A DNA stretch of 64,000 bases, taken from assembly GCF_014652275.1 (NCBI RefSeq), contig NZ_BMYM01000001.1:682001-746000 (forward strand), read 5' to 3'. A model generated the notes under the pieces. That model was not told the DNA's origin, made no database searches, and worked only from the letters and a program-made list of their open reading frames with translations. A program made the translations under genes and the position numbers. The stretch comes from Parahalioglobus pacificus. GTDB taxonomy: Bacteria > Pseudomonadota > Gammaproteobacteria > Pseudomonadales > Halieaceae. Below are positions 43,260-51,817 of the stretch, piece after piece (within the stretch, counting starts at the first letter, position 1; each line of letters begins with the position of its first letter).

Positions 43260-44636
43260 ATGAGACAGGCCCAAAGCCTCCTTAAACGAGCAGCGCTGGC
43301 GAGTACGCTGCTGCTGGCTATTCCTTCCATCGCAGAAGAGATTCCTACCGGGGCGCCGGATCAGGCCGGTATGTCGGCCGAACGCCTGCAGCGAATCACT
43401 GAGCATATGAACGACGCCGTAGCGCAGGGCACCATGGTCGGTGGTCAGGGCATGATCGCGCGGGATGGGCGCGTTGTGTACAACCAGGCCTACGGACAAC
43501 TGGATCGAGAGAAGGGCGTATCCATGCCCGAGGATGCTATCTACCGCATCTACTCCATGACCAAGCCCATTACCGCTGTGGCCCTGATGATGCTCTACGA
43601 GGAGGGACGCTTTCACCTGAATGACCCCTTGGCGATGTACTTGCCAGAATTGGCAAATCTGAAAGTGGCTGCCTCTACCGCCAATGCCACAGCGGCGGGC
43701 GCTTCTGATGGCACCACCAGCACGGGCGGTGATGCGGGCGATGCCTCCAAAGAGGGAGAGGTCTTTTCACCGGCACGTCAGCCAACGGTGCGGGACTTGC
43801 TCCGGCACACGGCGGGCATGACCTATGGACTGTTTGGCAATACGGAAGTGGACAAGCTGTACCGCGAAGCTGAAATCTGGGCGGCCACAGATATCAAAAC
43901 TTTTGTGGAGCGCCTGGGCACTGTGCCCTTGCAGTATGAACCCGGCACGCGCTGGCACTACAGTGTGGCAGTTGACGTGCAGGGCCGGCTGGTAGAGGTA
44001 CTGTCCGGGCAATCCTTCGGCGAGTTTCTTCAAGAGCGCATCTTTGAGCCGCTGGATATGCCCGATACCAGCTTTGTACTGCCCACGGACAAGCTTGATC
44101 GTCTCGCACAGCTTTATTCGCCGGAGGGGACATCGGCAGGGCGTGACGATCCCTGGCAGCGTAGCGCCTCGACGACACTAGTTGTTGCCGATGCATCGCT
44201 GAGCAGTGGCTACCTCAAGGGCGATCGCTTCGAGAGCGGCGGGGGTGGTCTGCTATCAACCAGTCGCGATTACATGCGCTTTTGCCAGATGTTGATTCAA
44301 GGGGGGGAGCTGGACGGTGTGAGGTTGCTGTCACCCAAAACCATTAAGCTGATGAGCCGTGACCATCTGGGAGACATTCCCGGCCTGTGGCGAGCGCGCG
44401 GTGACGGGTTTGGTCTGGGCTTTGCGGTCAGTCTGGATCGCGGTGCAATCGGCGAGATTGGCACCGACGGCACGTACTCATGGGGCGGAGCAGCCGGCAC
44501 TCGCTTTTGGATTGACCCAAAGGAAAACATGGTGGGCATCTTTATGGTGCAGAGCATTCCCCATCAAACCCGGCTGCGAAACGAGTTCATGCAACTCATG
44601 TATCAAGCCGTCACCACCTCTTATGTTGAGAAATAG
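43260..44636 (+). CDS. Exported serine hydrolase (beta-lactamase/family VIII esterase-like)
   Basis: 458 residues with an N-terminal signal peptide (to about residue 26). The class C beta-lactamase-fold nucleophile motif is S99-M-T-K102, and the Tyr motif is WHYSVAVDVQGR near residue 236 (YxV instead of YxN, seen in EstB-like esterases). The C-terminal WGGAAGTRFWIDP replaces the KTG box. A low-complexity Ala/Thr/Gly/Ser/Asp insertion (about residues 140-172) interrupts the fold before the helix DLLRHTAGM. An esterase or lactonase acting on material imported by the adjacent receptor is plausible. Confidence 0.86.
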   Translation: MRQAQSLLKRAALASTLLLAIPSIAEEIPTGAPDQAGMSAERLQRITEHMNDAVAQGTMVGGQGMIARDGRVVYNQAYGQLDREKGVSMPEDAIYRIYSMTKPITAVALMMLYEEGRFHLNDPLAMYLPELANLKVAASTANATAAGASDGTTSTGGDAGDASKEGEVFSPARQPTVRDLLRHTAGMTYGLFGNTEVDKLYREAEIWAATDIKTFVERLGTVPLQYEPGTRWHYSVAVDVQGRLVEVLSGQSFGEFLQERIFEPLDMPDTSFVLPTDKLDRLAQLYSPEGTSAGRDDPWQRSASTTLVVADASLSSGYLKGDRFESGGGGLLSTSRDYMRFCQMLIQGGELDGVRLLSPKTIKLMSRDHLGDIPGLWRARGDGFGLGFAVSLDRGAIGEIGTDGTYSWGGAAGTRFWIDPKENMVGIFMVQSIPHQTRLRNEFMQLMYQAVTTSYVEK

Positions 44637-44727
44637 CGGCAGAGTGGGGCGCAGTCCCTTATTGGATTTTTGATGAGGTATACGCCAGTATTCATGGCAG
44701 TGCCCGATAAAAGAGGGAGTAACAACA

Positions 44728-46746
44728 ATGAATAATTCCCGAACCCCGTTTTTCACAGCATGGCTGCTGGCGGCGGTAGCGATCTTCTCAACGGCTGCTG
44801 CCTCCGCTGCGATGGATCATAGCAAGCACATGCAGCATGCCGCGCCAGCCGGAGCGCTGGCTGATATCGTTGGTATGTCTGTCGATGATTTTCAATTGCT
44901 CGACGAGCAGGGTCAGGCTCATCGTCTTTACTATTACAACGATGCACCCGCCATAGTGATCATGACGCAGGGCAACGGTTGCCCCATTGTGCGTAACGCG
45001 ATGCCGGTTTTTTCGCAGGTCCGCAATGCCTATGCAGACAAGGGCGTTGAGTTTTTCTTATTGAATTCCAATCTTCAGGACGACCGTGAGTCTGTTGCCA
45101 AGGAGGTCGCGGAGTTCGAATGGGATATTCCCGTCCTGATCGATGACAACCAACTGGTAGGCGAGTCCATGCGTGTCACACGCACGGCCGAGATCTTCGT
45201 TATCGATCCGCGCACTCGCACCGTGGTCTACCATGGCCCTGTGGATGACCGCTTGACCTATCAAGTGCAAAAAGCCGAAGCCAAGCACACCTATCTGGCT
45301 GACGCGCTGGACGCCGTCATTGCCGGTGAACCAGTCCCTGTGGCCCAGGTGGATGCGCCGGGTTGTATTGTGAATTTCCCTGAGCGCGGTAAGCGTGATG
45401 CGCATGCTGCTATCTCTTACCACGATTCGATCGCGCCTATCCTCGAAGAACGCTGTGTGGCTTGTCATACCGAAGGCGGGATTGGGCCCTGGGCGATGAG
45501 CAGCTACGACATGGTGAAGGGCTTCGCGCCCATGATTCGTGAAGTAATCCGAACCGATCGTATGCCCCCCTGGCATGCCGATCCCGCGATTGGCCACTTC
45601 CTGCGGGATAAGTCACTCACGGATGAAGAAATCAAAACGCTGGTGCACTGGATAGAAGCGGGGGCGCCCCGCGGAGACGGGCCTGATCCTCTTGCGGTGC
45701 CACGCGAACTCCCCGGCGACTGGCCGATGGGCCAGCCTGACCTGATTGTGGATATCCCGGCGTTTGATGTCCCTGCGAGCGGCGTCGTGGATTACCAGCG
45801 CCCCGCCATTCTCAATCCGCTGGAGGAGCCAAAGTGGCTCAAGGCCAGCACGGTCAAAGTAGGCTCCCGCCAGGCGGTGCATCACGTGTTGACGGGTTTG
45901 CTGGAGGAGATGCCCGCCAATGGAATTGGTGATGAGTCCAAGTGGGGTGCGTCGGTCGGCGGCTATGCCGTGGGCTCAGAGTCCTATATTTCCCGCGACG
46001 ACGTGGGTACCTACATGCCCGTAGGCGGTGCGATTGGTTTCCAGATGCACTACACACCCTATGGCAAGGCAGTGACGGATGCCACGCAGATAGGCTTCTA
46101 CTTCTACGAAGAAGCACCAACCTACGTGCAGCGCAACACGTCAATTCTAGATGTGACGATCGAGATACCGCCGCATACGGCTCGCCACGAAGAGGTTGCG
46201 TATCTGGTGTTCCCTCGTGATGCGGAACTCTTTTATGCCTTCCCGCATGCCCACTATCGCGGGCATTCCTCCACCCTGACATTGCAGAAGCCAGACGGGA
46301 GCGAGGAGGTGATTCTGTCGCTGCCGAAATACGACTTTAACTGGCAGCGATCTTACGAGTACGTTGATCCCATTCAGATTCCGGCCGGGTCCAAGTTGAT
46401 TGCGCGCTACCAGTACGACAACACGGCAAGAAATCCAGCGAACCCCGACCCTTCACTGACCATCACCTGGGGCGATCAGTCGTTTGAGGAAATGCTCTTT
46501 ACCAACCTGAGCTACCGATGGGCCGAAGAGACCCGGGACAACCCCAAGCCTCACTTCGATAAGTTGATGCGAGCCGGGCAGGGCTTTGGCATGTTGGACG
46601 ATGATATCGACGGCGCACTAACCAAGGCCGATCTCAAGGGCGGAGTGGGTCAGCGCATTGCGCAGAACTTTGATCGCATGGACCGAGATGGCGACGGCGT
46701 TCTCACCTGGGACGAATACATGACGGTCGTGCTGGCGCAACGCTAG
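44728..46746 (+). CDS. Redoxin / cytochrome c / copper-monooxygenase-like / EF-hand fusion
   Basis: 672 residues, exported (signal peptide to about residue 28, followed by a His/Met-rich MDHSKHMQHA). Domains in order: a thioredoxin-fold redoxin (about 45-210) with one Cys in NGCPIVRNAMP; a heme-binding CVACH (about residue 247) with RTDRMPPWHADP as the distal region; and a domain like the copper type II ascorbate-dependent monooxygenase C-terminal part. That domain has candidate copper ligands in AVHHVLTG, MHYTPYG and FPHAHYRGHS. Two EF-hand-like loops (DDDIDGALTKADL, DRDGDGVLTWDEY) end the protein. It is probably a periplasmic copper/heme oxidoreductase; the substrate is unknown. It lies 91 bases after the serine hydrolase. 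Confidence 0.75.
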   Translation: MNNSRTPFFTAWLLAAVAIFSTAAASAAMDHSKHMQHAAPAGALADIVGMSVDDFQLLDEQGQAHRLYYYNDAPAIVIMTQGNGCPIVRNAMPVFSQVRNAYADKGVEFFLLNSNLQDDRESVAKEVAEFEWDIPVLIDDNQLVGESMRVTRTAEIFVIDPRTRTVVYHGPVDDRLTYQVQKAEAKHTYLADALDAVIAGEPVPVAQVDAPGCIVNFPERGKRDAHAAISYHDSIAPILEERCVACHTEGGIGPWAMSSYDMVKGFAPMIREVIRTDRMPPWHADPAIGHFLRDKSLTDEEIKTLVHWIEAGAPRGDGPDPLAVPRELPGDWPMGQPDLIVDIPAFDVPASGVVDYQRPAILNPLEEPKWLKASTVKVGSRQAVHHVLTGLLEEMPANGIGDESKWGASVGGYAVGSESYISRDDVGTYMPVGGAIGFQMHYTPYGKAVTDATQIGFYFYEEAPTYVQRNTSILDVTIEIPPHTARHEEVAYLVFPRDAELFYAFPHAHYRGHSSTLTLQKPDGSEEVILSLPKYDFNWQRSYEYVDPIQIPAGSKLIARYQYDNTARNPANPDPSLTITWGDQSFEEMLFTNLSYRWAEETRDNPKPHFDKLMRAGQGFGMLDDDIDGALTKADLKGGVGQRIAQNFDRMDRDGDGVLTWDEYMTVVLAQR

Positions 46747-46760
46747 GAGATCGTGCGGGC

Positions 46761-47186
46761 CTAGATCACACCGTCCATGGTCCGCCAGCGCTCCGGGCGC
46801 ACAATATAGCGCTTCCAGTCTGAATCTGTGGTCGGCAGATTCTCGATATAGGCAAGGCCTTCCTCTTCTCCGAGGTAACGCTGGGCCATCGGTATTTCAT
46901 GCAGTTCGCGATCATCCTCGGCGATCTCTATCACCGGGCCCTCAATACTCACGTAGGCTAAGGGGGCTTCGGTTTCCTGCACACACAAGCTGACGCGCGT
47001 ACCCACCGCCAGTAACCGGCCTTTGCGCGATTCAGGTTGTGTTTCAAACCATAGATCACCGCCGGGTTCGTACCAATACCACACAGGTACTGCCAGCGGA
47101 CCACTGTCTGGCTCATTCAGTGCCAATACGGCGATGCGGGGCTCTGCCAAAAATGCTTCTCGCTTATCGCGGCTCATGCTTCCCAT
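46761..47186 (-). CDS. Pyridoxamine 5'-phosphate oxidase-like FMN-binding protein
   Basis: 141 residues with the split-barrel pattern FLAEPRIAVLALNEPDSGP, VPVWYWYEPGGDLWFET and SLCVQETEAPLAYVSIEG. These proteins bind FMN or F420-like flavins; the group is uncharacterised in most bacteria. It begins 6 bases after the end of a membrane protein gene, so they probably share a transcript. No PLP-binding specialisation is evident, so true PdxH function is unlikely. Confidence 0.78.
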   Translation of the reverse strand: MGSMSRDKREAFLAEPRIAVLALNEPDSGPLAVPVWYWYEPGGDLWFETQPESRKGRLLAVGTRVSLCVQETEAPLAYVSIEGPVIEIAEDDRELHEIPMAQRYLGEEEGLAYIENLPTTDSDWKRYIVRPERWRTMDGVI

Positions 47187-47192
47187 GGGCTG

Positions 47193-47768
47193 TTACTCCG
47201 TGTCAGAGTTTGCAGTTATGGATTGCCAGCGCTGCTGCAGTCTTGCGATGGCCGATGTGGTCCAGCCTTGCTGCCAGGCGTATTGCGCCGCGTTGATCCC
47301 CAGCCAATAACCACCGTATGCTACGAAAAGCAGTTCCCAGGGATTACGGTTGTCCTGCAGCCAGTAAGCGGGCCAGGCGATGGCCAGACCAAAGTTGATG
47401 AAGGAATCAATGACTAGTTGTAGAACCAACTTAAGTACGGCACCGGCGTCAAAGCTGAACAGCAGTTCGCTCATACCGCTGATAAAAGTTGTTACATCGG
47501 GCCACTCGAGCAATAGCCAAGTATACAGCGCCACCAGTCCATAAAAGCCGCCGCCGAATCGAAACCACTTATCCATGGCGGGATTCATCTGGCGCCGGCT
47601 TTTCTTGTCCTTCTGGTTTTTGCCCAGTGCCGAAATGCTCTCTTGTAATTCGCTGACGCTATCGCCAGAGAGCCAGCCCCGGTACAGCGCCCAGGACACC
47701 ATGCCAAAGGACAATGCCAGCATGGGTACACCGCCCCGTAGGAGCGCTTGCAGCATTTCACCGATCAT
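47193..47768 (-). CDS. Hypothetical membrane protein
   Basis: 191 residues. One N-terminal hydrophobic segment (about 10-28) is followed by a charged stretch (GKNQKDKKSRRQ), then three or four further hydrophobic segments (about 70-90, 105-140 and 145-165) and a polar tail. No family is recognised. It sits between a GPH symporter and an FMN-binding protein on the same strand. Confidence 0.6.
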   Translation of the reverse strand: MIGEMLQALLRGGVPMLALSFGMVSWALYRGWLSGDSVSELQESISALGKNQKDKKSRRQMNPAMDKWFRFGGGFYGLVALYTWLLLEWPDVTTFISGMSELLFSFDAGAVLKLVLQLVIDSFINFGLAIAWPAYWLQDNRNPWELLFVAYGGYWLGINAAQYAWQQGWTTSAIARLQQRWQSITANSDTE

Positions 47769-47847
47769 TAAGGGTTTCCGCCATTGGCTGAGCAGCAGAG
47801 ACTAGCATGTATTGGAGCTAATGCCGGAGCAAGGGTGTGAGACGGGC

Positions 47848-49302
47848 TTAGGCCTTGCTTTGTGCGGCGTAAGCCGATTGCTCCTCACGTCGCTCTGCCA
47901 GTGTGGCTTGAATGGATTTGCAGCGAGACTCCGAGAGCTGGTACCGCAAGAACGTAGCCGCGCCTGCCAGTTTAAGCAGTGCGATGCCTGCTCCGTAGAC
48001 CCACACCAATCGGGTCAGCATTTCGGGCGTAGTATCAGCGGCACTGGTGACACCGGCAAAGCCAGCGTAGTCGATGGCCAGCCCCGCGCAAAAAGAGCCC
48101 AAGCCAAAGGTCACTTTCTGGGTGAGCATTAATGCGGAATTGAGCATGCCCTCCTGACGCAGCTGCGTGCTCAACTCCATCTCGTCCACCACGTCCGGGA
48201 GCATGGCGCCGGAGGTGTGCAGTATTGCGATGGTGAAGCACTGGTTAATCACAACAAATAGGCAGACAACGCCGAGCAAGGCGGTGCTGCCCGTAGGTGG
48301 CGTAAATCCGTACAGGTGCAGCAATGGTGCAATGGGGTGTAAGAGGCTGCTGACGACGATAAACACGATAACCGCTTTGCGTTTGCCCCAGCGCCGCGAG
48401 CCCCACAGCGCCAGTGCAGAGGAGGGCAGCAGGGCAAAGAAGACAGCGAGCATGAATACGCCAATCTGCTCACTGCTGAAGCCGTAGAAATAGCTATTGA
48501 CGTGCAGCAGCATGGTATTGCCGATGCCCATTGCGACGGTAAGAATCAGGCTTGCCCCAAGCAAAACAGCGGCCGACGGGTGCTTGAAGATGGCAAGGAT
48601 GTCAGTGAATGCCAGATACCAGGGGCGGCCCTGCTGCTCATTGCTGGTGCGAACCAGATAGGGAATGCGCGAGCGTGTGCTGAAGAAAGCGATCGTCATG
48701 CCGAAGGTGGCAATCAGCGCCGCAACAATGCCCACACTGCTGTAGCCCTGTGCTGCGTTCCCGGCGTCAATGGCTGCGGGTATCACCACAAACCAGGCGA
48801 TGACCTGAATCAGTAACCCGCCCACGTAGCCAAAGGCAACCCGGTACACCGAGATACTGGTGCGCTCCTGATAGTCTTCCGATAGCTCCGCACCCAATGC
48901 CATGTGTGGCACCGTGTACAGCGTTAGAAAGGTGCGTACGGCAATCGCCATCACCAGATACCAGGCGAACAGGGAAGACTGCTCAAGCCCTGGGGGCGGG
49001 TTAAAGATTGCTATGAGTGCAGCGATGAATGGCAGCAGCGCCATTGCCATCAGGGGATGACGGCGCCCCCATTTGCCGCGGCGCCAGTTGTCAGATACCT
49101 GCCCGATGATGGGGTCGGAGATCCCGTCGACCACCAGTGCCAGGAGTGCGGCCAACCCGGCGAGACTGGCTGACAGCCCTAATAACTGGGTGTAATAGAA
49201 AAACAGGAAGTAGTGGAAACTCACATCCTTCGCGGCCCAGCCAAACTGCCCCAGCCCGTAGCCGAGCTTCAGTCTGGCATTCAGCGGCGGTGTTGTTTCC
49301 AC
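47848..49302 (-). CDS. GPH-family sodium/sugar-type symporter
   Basis: 484 residues with 12 predicted helices. The N-terminus KLGYGLGQFGWAAKDVSFHY, then VDGISDPIIGQVSDN and the WGRRHPLMA loop, match the glycoside-pentoside-hexuronide (MelB-like) family, where the Asp residues bind cation. It follows the TonB receptor at 49330 by 27 bases, so receptor and symporter probably carry the same compound through both membranes. Substrate unknown; a glycoside or aromatic acid is possible. Confidence 0.88.
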   Translation of the reverse strand: METTPPLNARLKLGYGLGQFGWAAKDVSFHYFLFFYYTQLLGLSASLAGLAALLALVVDGISDPIIGQVSDNWRRGKWGRRHPLMAMALLPFIAALIAIFNPPPGLEQSSLFAWYLVMAIAVRTFLTLYTVPHMALGAELSEDYQERTSISVYRVAFGYVGGLLIQVIAWFVVIPAAIDAGNAAQGYSSVGIVAALIATFGMTIAFFSTRSRIPYLVRTSNEQQGRPWYLAFTDILAIFKHPSAAVLLGASLILTVAMGIGNTMLLHVNSYFYGFSSEQIGVFMLAVFFALLPSSALALWGSRRWGKRKAVIVFIVVSSLLHPIAPLLHLYGFTPPTGSTALLGVVCLFVVINQCFTIAILHTSGAMLPDVVDEMELSTQLRQEGMLNSALMLTQKVTFGLGSFCAGLAIDYAGFAGVTSAADTTPEMLTRLVWVYGAGIALLKLAGAATFLRYQLSESRCKSIQATLAERREEQSAYAAQSKA

Positions 49303-49329
49303 GTTGCGCTGCTCGCTAGTGCGCTTCTG

Positions 49330-51720
49330 TTACAGCTTCACCATAAACTGTACATCCCACAGGCGCTGATTGATGGGATTGCCGGCGCAGCGTCTGATGA
49401 ACTCCGAGGTCCCGAACTCCGCGCCGCCATTCACAGTGCAGCCGAAGGTGTTGTAAGCCTCTTCATCCAGCGCATTGGTCATGCTTGCCAGAATTTTGTA
49501 ACGGCCGGTGTCGCTGGTCCAGGACGCTTGCAAGTCGAGAATGCTATAGCTGCCTTCACTGTCGAAGTTTTCCAGATCGAAGAAGCGCTCGTCCATATAG
49601 CTGTAGGTGCCACCAAAAGAGAACTCCCCCATGGCGGTGGGCCAGAAGTAGTGCATGGTTAACGCAAGCTTGTTCTCAGGCGTCAGCGTCAACTGGTTAC
49701 CGTCGACATTGGTTGGGATGATATTGCCATCTTCGTTGCGATCACCGTAAGTGAAGTTTTCGAAGAAGGCCTCTTCGGTAATCTCGGTATTGTTGTACGA
49801 GTACGCGAGTATGGCCCGCAGGTTATCCGTGACAAGATAGGTACCGCTGACTTCCAGGCCATACATCTCGGTATCCAGATTCACCACCTCTCCTAGTGTC
49901 AGGTTGGCCGGGGGAGGCGTCTGGAAATTACGCAGCTGCTGCATATTGGTGTAATCGCTGAAGTAGCTCACCACCTCGGTCTGCAGGCGGTTGTCCAGCA
50001 GCACGCCTTTCCAGCCTAATTCGTAGGTAATGACTTCCTCTTCTTCGAAGCGTCCGTCCGAGGGTACACCCGCCGCTTCACTGTAAAACTGCTCCAGTGA
50101 GCCCAGGCGAACGCCGCCCATTTTGTAGCCGCTGGACACAGTGCCCCATAACAGTTGGTTGGAGTCTGTGCGGTAACTGAGATTGATCTTGCCGCTGACG
50201 TTATCGAAGCTATCACTGTACGTGGCGTCTATGGTGTCTGTGTAGCGCTTAGGATCACCGGCGAAGGTCGACTGACTGGCGTCAAAGGCGAAGGGCAAGC
50301 CCTCCCTTTGCAGGTCGTAGTACTGCAGCTGAGTTTCGCCGCCATCAAATTTGTCGTCGGAGTAGCGTGCGCCTACTGTCAAGGTCCAGTTATCGGTGAG
50401 CGGGATGTCGGCCTCGCCGAACAGCGCCCAGCTTTCAATGTCCAGAACCCCGTTCTGGAAGTAAATAATGCCATCGGGATTAGACCAGGTTTGGTCGAAA
50501 CTGGGTGAGATCACCGTCTGGTACTGCGGCCAGTCAGGTGCGTTGATCTTGAAGGGCTGCTCGTTAAGGTCTTCAAAGTAATACAAGCCAACGATGAAGT
50601 CCCAGCTTTGGTCCCAGTCCGAGGTCACTTGCAGCTCATGCGTGGTCTGGTCCTGATATTGGCCAATGTCCAGCAGCACGCTGTAGTCCTCGTTGGGCGT
50701 GCGGTCATAATCGGTGCGCTGGTCATAGTCATACTCTACCGAACCGTAGAGGTAGGACAGCTCGGCAAAGCCCAGGTCATAGCGCGCATTGAAGGCGATG
50801 CCCTGATTGTCGGTGAGGCGCTGAAAGCCCGGTGTGTTGTAAGCCAGGCGCCGGGGGTCGCCAATGGATGGGTTCTCTTGCCCCGCCTGGCACTCTAGGA
50901 ACTGGGCGCTCATGCCCAGGCCGCTCCAGAAGTTGGCGCAGTCGTAGGGATCTTCACTGACAGAATCGCCGGGAACGAAGTCGTAGGCGTATTCGCTGTA
51001 CTCAAACCAGAGGTTAAGGCGATCGGTAACATCCCATTCAAGCTGGCCTTCGTAGTAGTCGCTGTTGGCTTCGCGGATATCGCGCCCGGCAAAGTTACGC
51101 TGCAGTCCATCGCGCGCGGTGTCCTGCCCGTGCAGCTTGAACCGCAGATTGTCGGTAATGGGGCCACTGATAACGCCGGAGTATTCGCGCAGGTCGTAGT
51201 TTCCCATTCTCACGCGCATATCCACTTCGAACTCCGCAGAAGGTTTGCGTGAGATGATGTTGACTGCGCCACCGGTGGTGTTGCGGCCATACAGGGTGCC
51301 CTGTGGGCCTCGCAGCACTTCCGTGCGCTCAATATTGATCGCCTGCGTGTTCAGGGAGGCTGCTTCCGATTGGTAAACGCCATCGTTATAGATGGCGACA
51401 CCCGGGCTCACACCCAGCGCGTTGGTAAAGCGTCCAACACCACGAATGGACAGTCGGTTAGGTTGTTCCTGGTAGGTGAGGGAGGGCACCAGTTTTTCGT
51501 AACTGAAGGGGCTGACTACATTCAGCTCTTCCATCAGGTCGGCGGTCATTGCCGTTACCGCAATGGGTGTGTCCTGTAGCGAGGTTTCCCGCCGACTGGC
51601 GGTCACAATCACTTCTTCCAGTGCCAGCCCGTCATTCTGGGCGAATACGGGTATAGAGATCAGGCCGCTAAGGGGTAACAGGCAGGCGGCCGCCAGGGCC
51701 TTTTCAGGGCGCTTTTTCAT
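49330..51720 (-). CDS. TonB-dependent outer-membrane receptor
   Basis: 796 residues from ATG 51720, chosen for GAGG upstream and a standard signal peptide (MKKRPEKALAAACLLPLSG, cleavage near VFAQN). The frame stays open to 51786, but those 22 residues do not look like a leader. TonB box LEEVIVTASRR; plug motifs IRGVGRF and VLRGPQGTLYGRNTTGGAVN; barrel ends VQFMVKL. It is cotranscribed with a GPH symporter and divergent from a PQQ dehydrogenase across about 100 bases, suggesting one substrate-use locus. Confidence 0.91.
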   Translation of the reverse strand: MKKRPEKALAAACLLPLSGLISIPVFAQNDGLALEEVIVTASRRETSLQDTPIAVTAMTADLMEELNVVSPFSYEKLVPSLTYQEQPNRLSIRGVGRFTNALGVSPGVAIYNDGVYQSEAASLNTQAINIERTEVLRGPQGTLYGRNTTGGAVNIISRKPSAEFEVDMRVRMGNYDLREYSGVISGPITDNLRFKLHGQDTARDGLQRNFAGRDIREANSDYYEGQLEWDVTDRLNLWFEYSEYAYDFVPGDSVSEDPYDCANFWSGLGMSAQFLECQAGQENPSIGDPRRLAYNTPGFQRLTDNQGIAFNARYDLGFAELSYLYGSVEYDYDQRTDYDRTPNEDYSVLLDIGQYQDQTTHELQVTSDWDQSWDFIVGLYYFEDLNEQPFKINAPDWPQYQTVISPSFDQTWSNPDGIIYFQNGVLDIESWALFGEADIPLTDNWTLTVGARYSDDKFDGGETQLQYYDLQREGLPFAFDASQSTFAGDPKRYTDTIDATYSDSFDNVSGKINLSYRTDSNQLLWGTVSSGYKMGGVRLGSLEQFYSEAAGVPSDGRFEEEEVITYELGWKGVLLDNRLQTEVVSYFSDYTNMQQLRNFQTPPPANLTLGEVVNLDTEMYGLEVSGTYLVTDNLRAILAYSYNNTEITEEAFFENFTYGDRNEDGNIIPTNVDGNQLTLTPENKLALTMHYFWPTAMGEFSFGGTYSYMDERFFDLENFDSEGSYSILDLQASWTSDTGRYKILASMTNALDEEAYNTFGCTVNGGAEFGTSEFIRRCAGNPINQRLWDVQFMVKL

Positions 51721-51817
51721 TACGAGCCTCTGTTTTATTATCGTTATGTTGTTGCTGAACTTCCAGTATGTTATCCCTAACCACAAGAATGTAAAGGCTG
51801 CTTGGGAGCGCGCTAGT

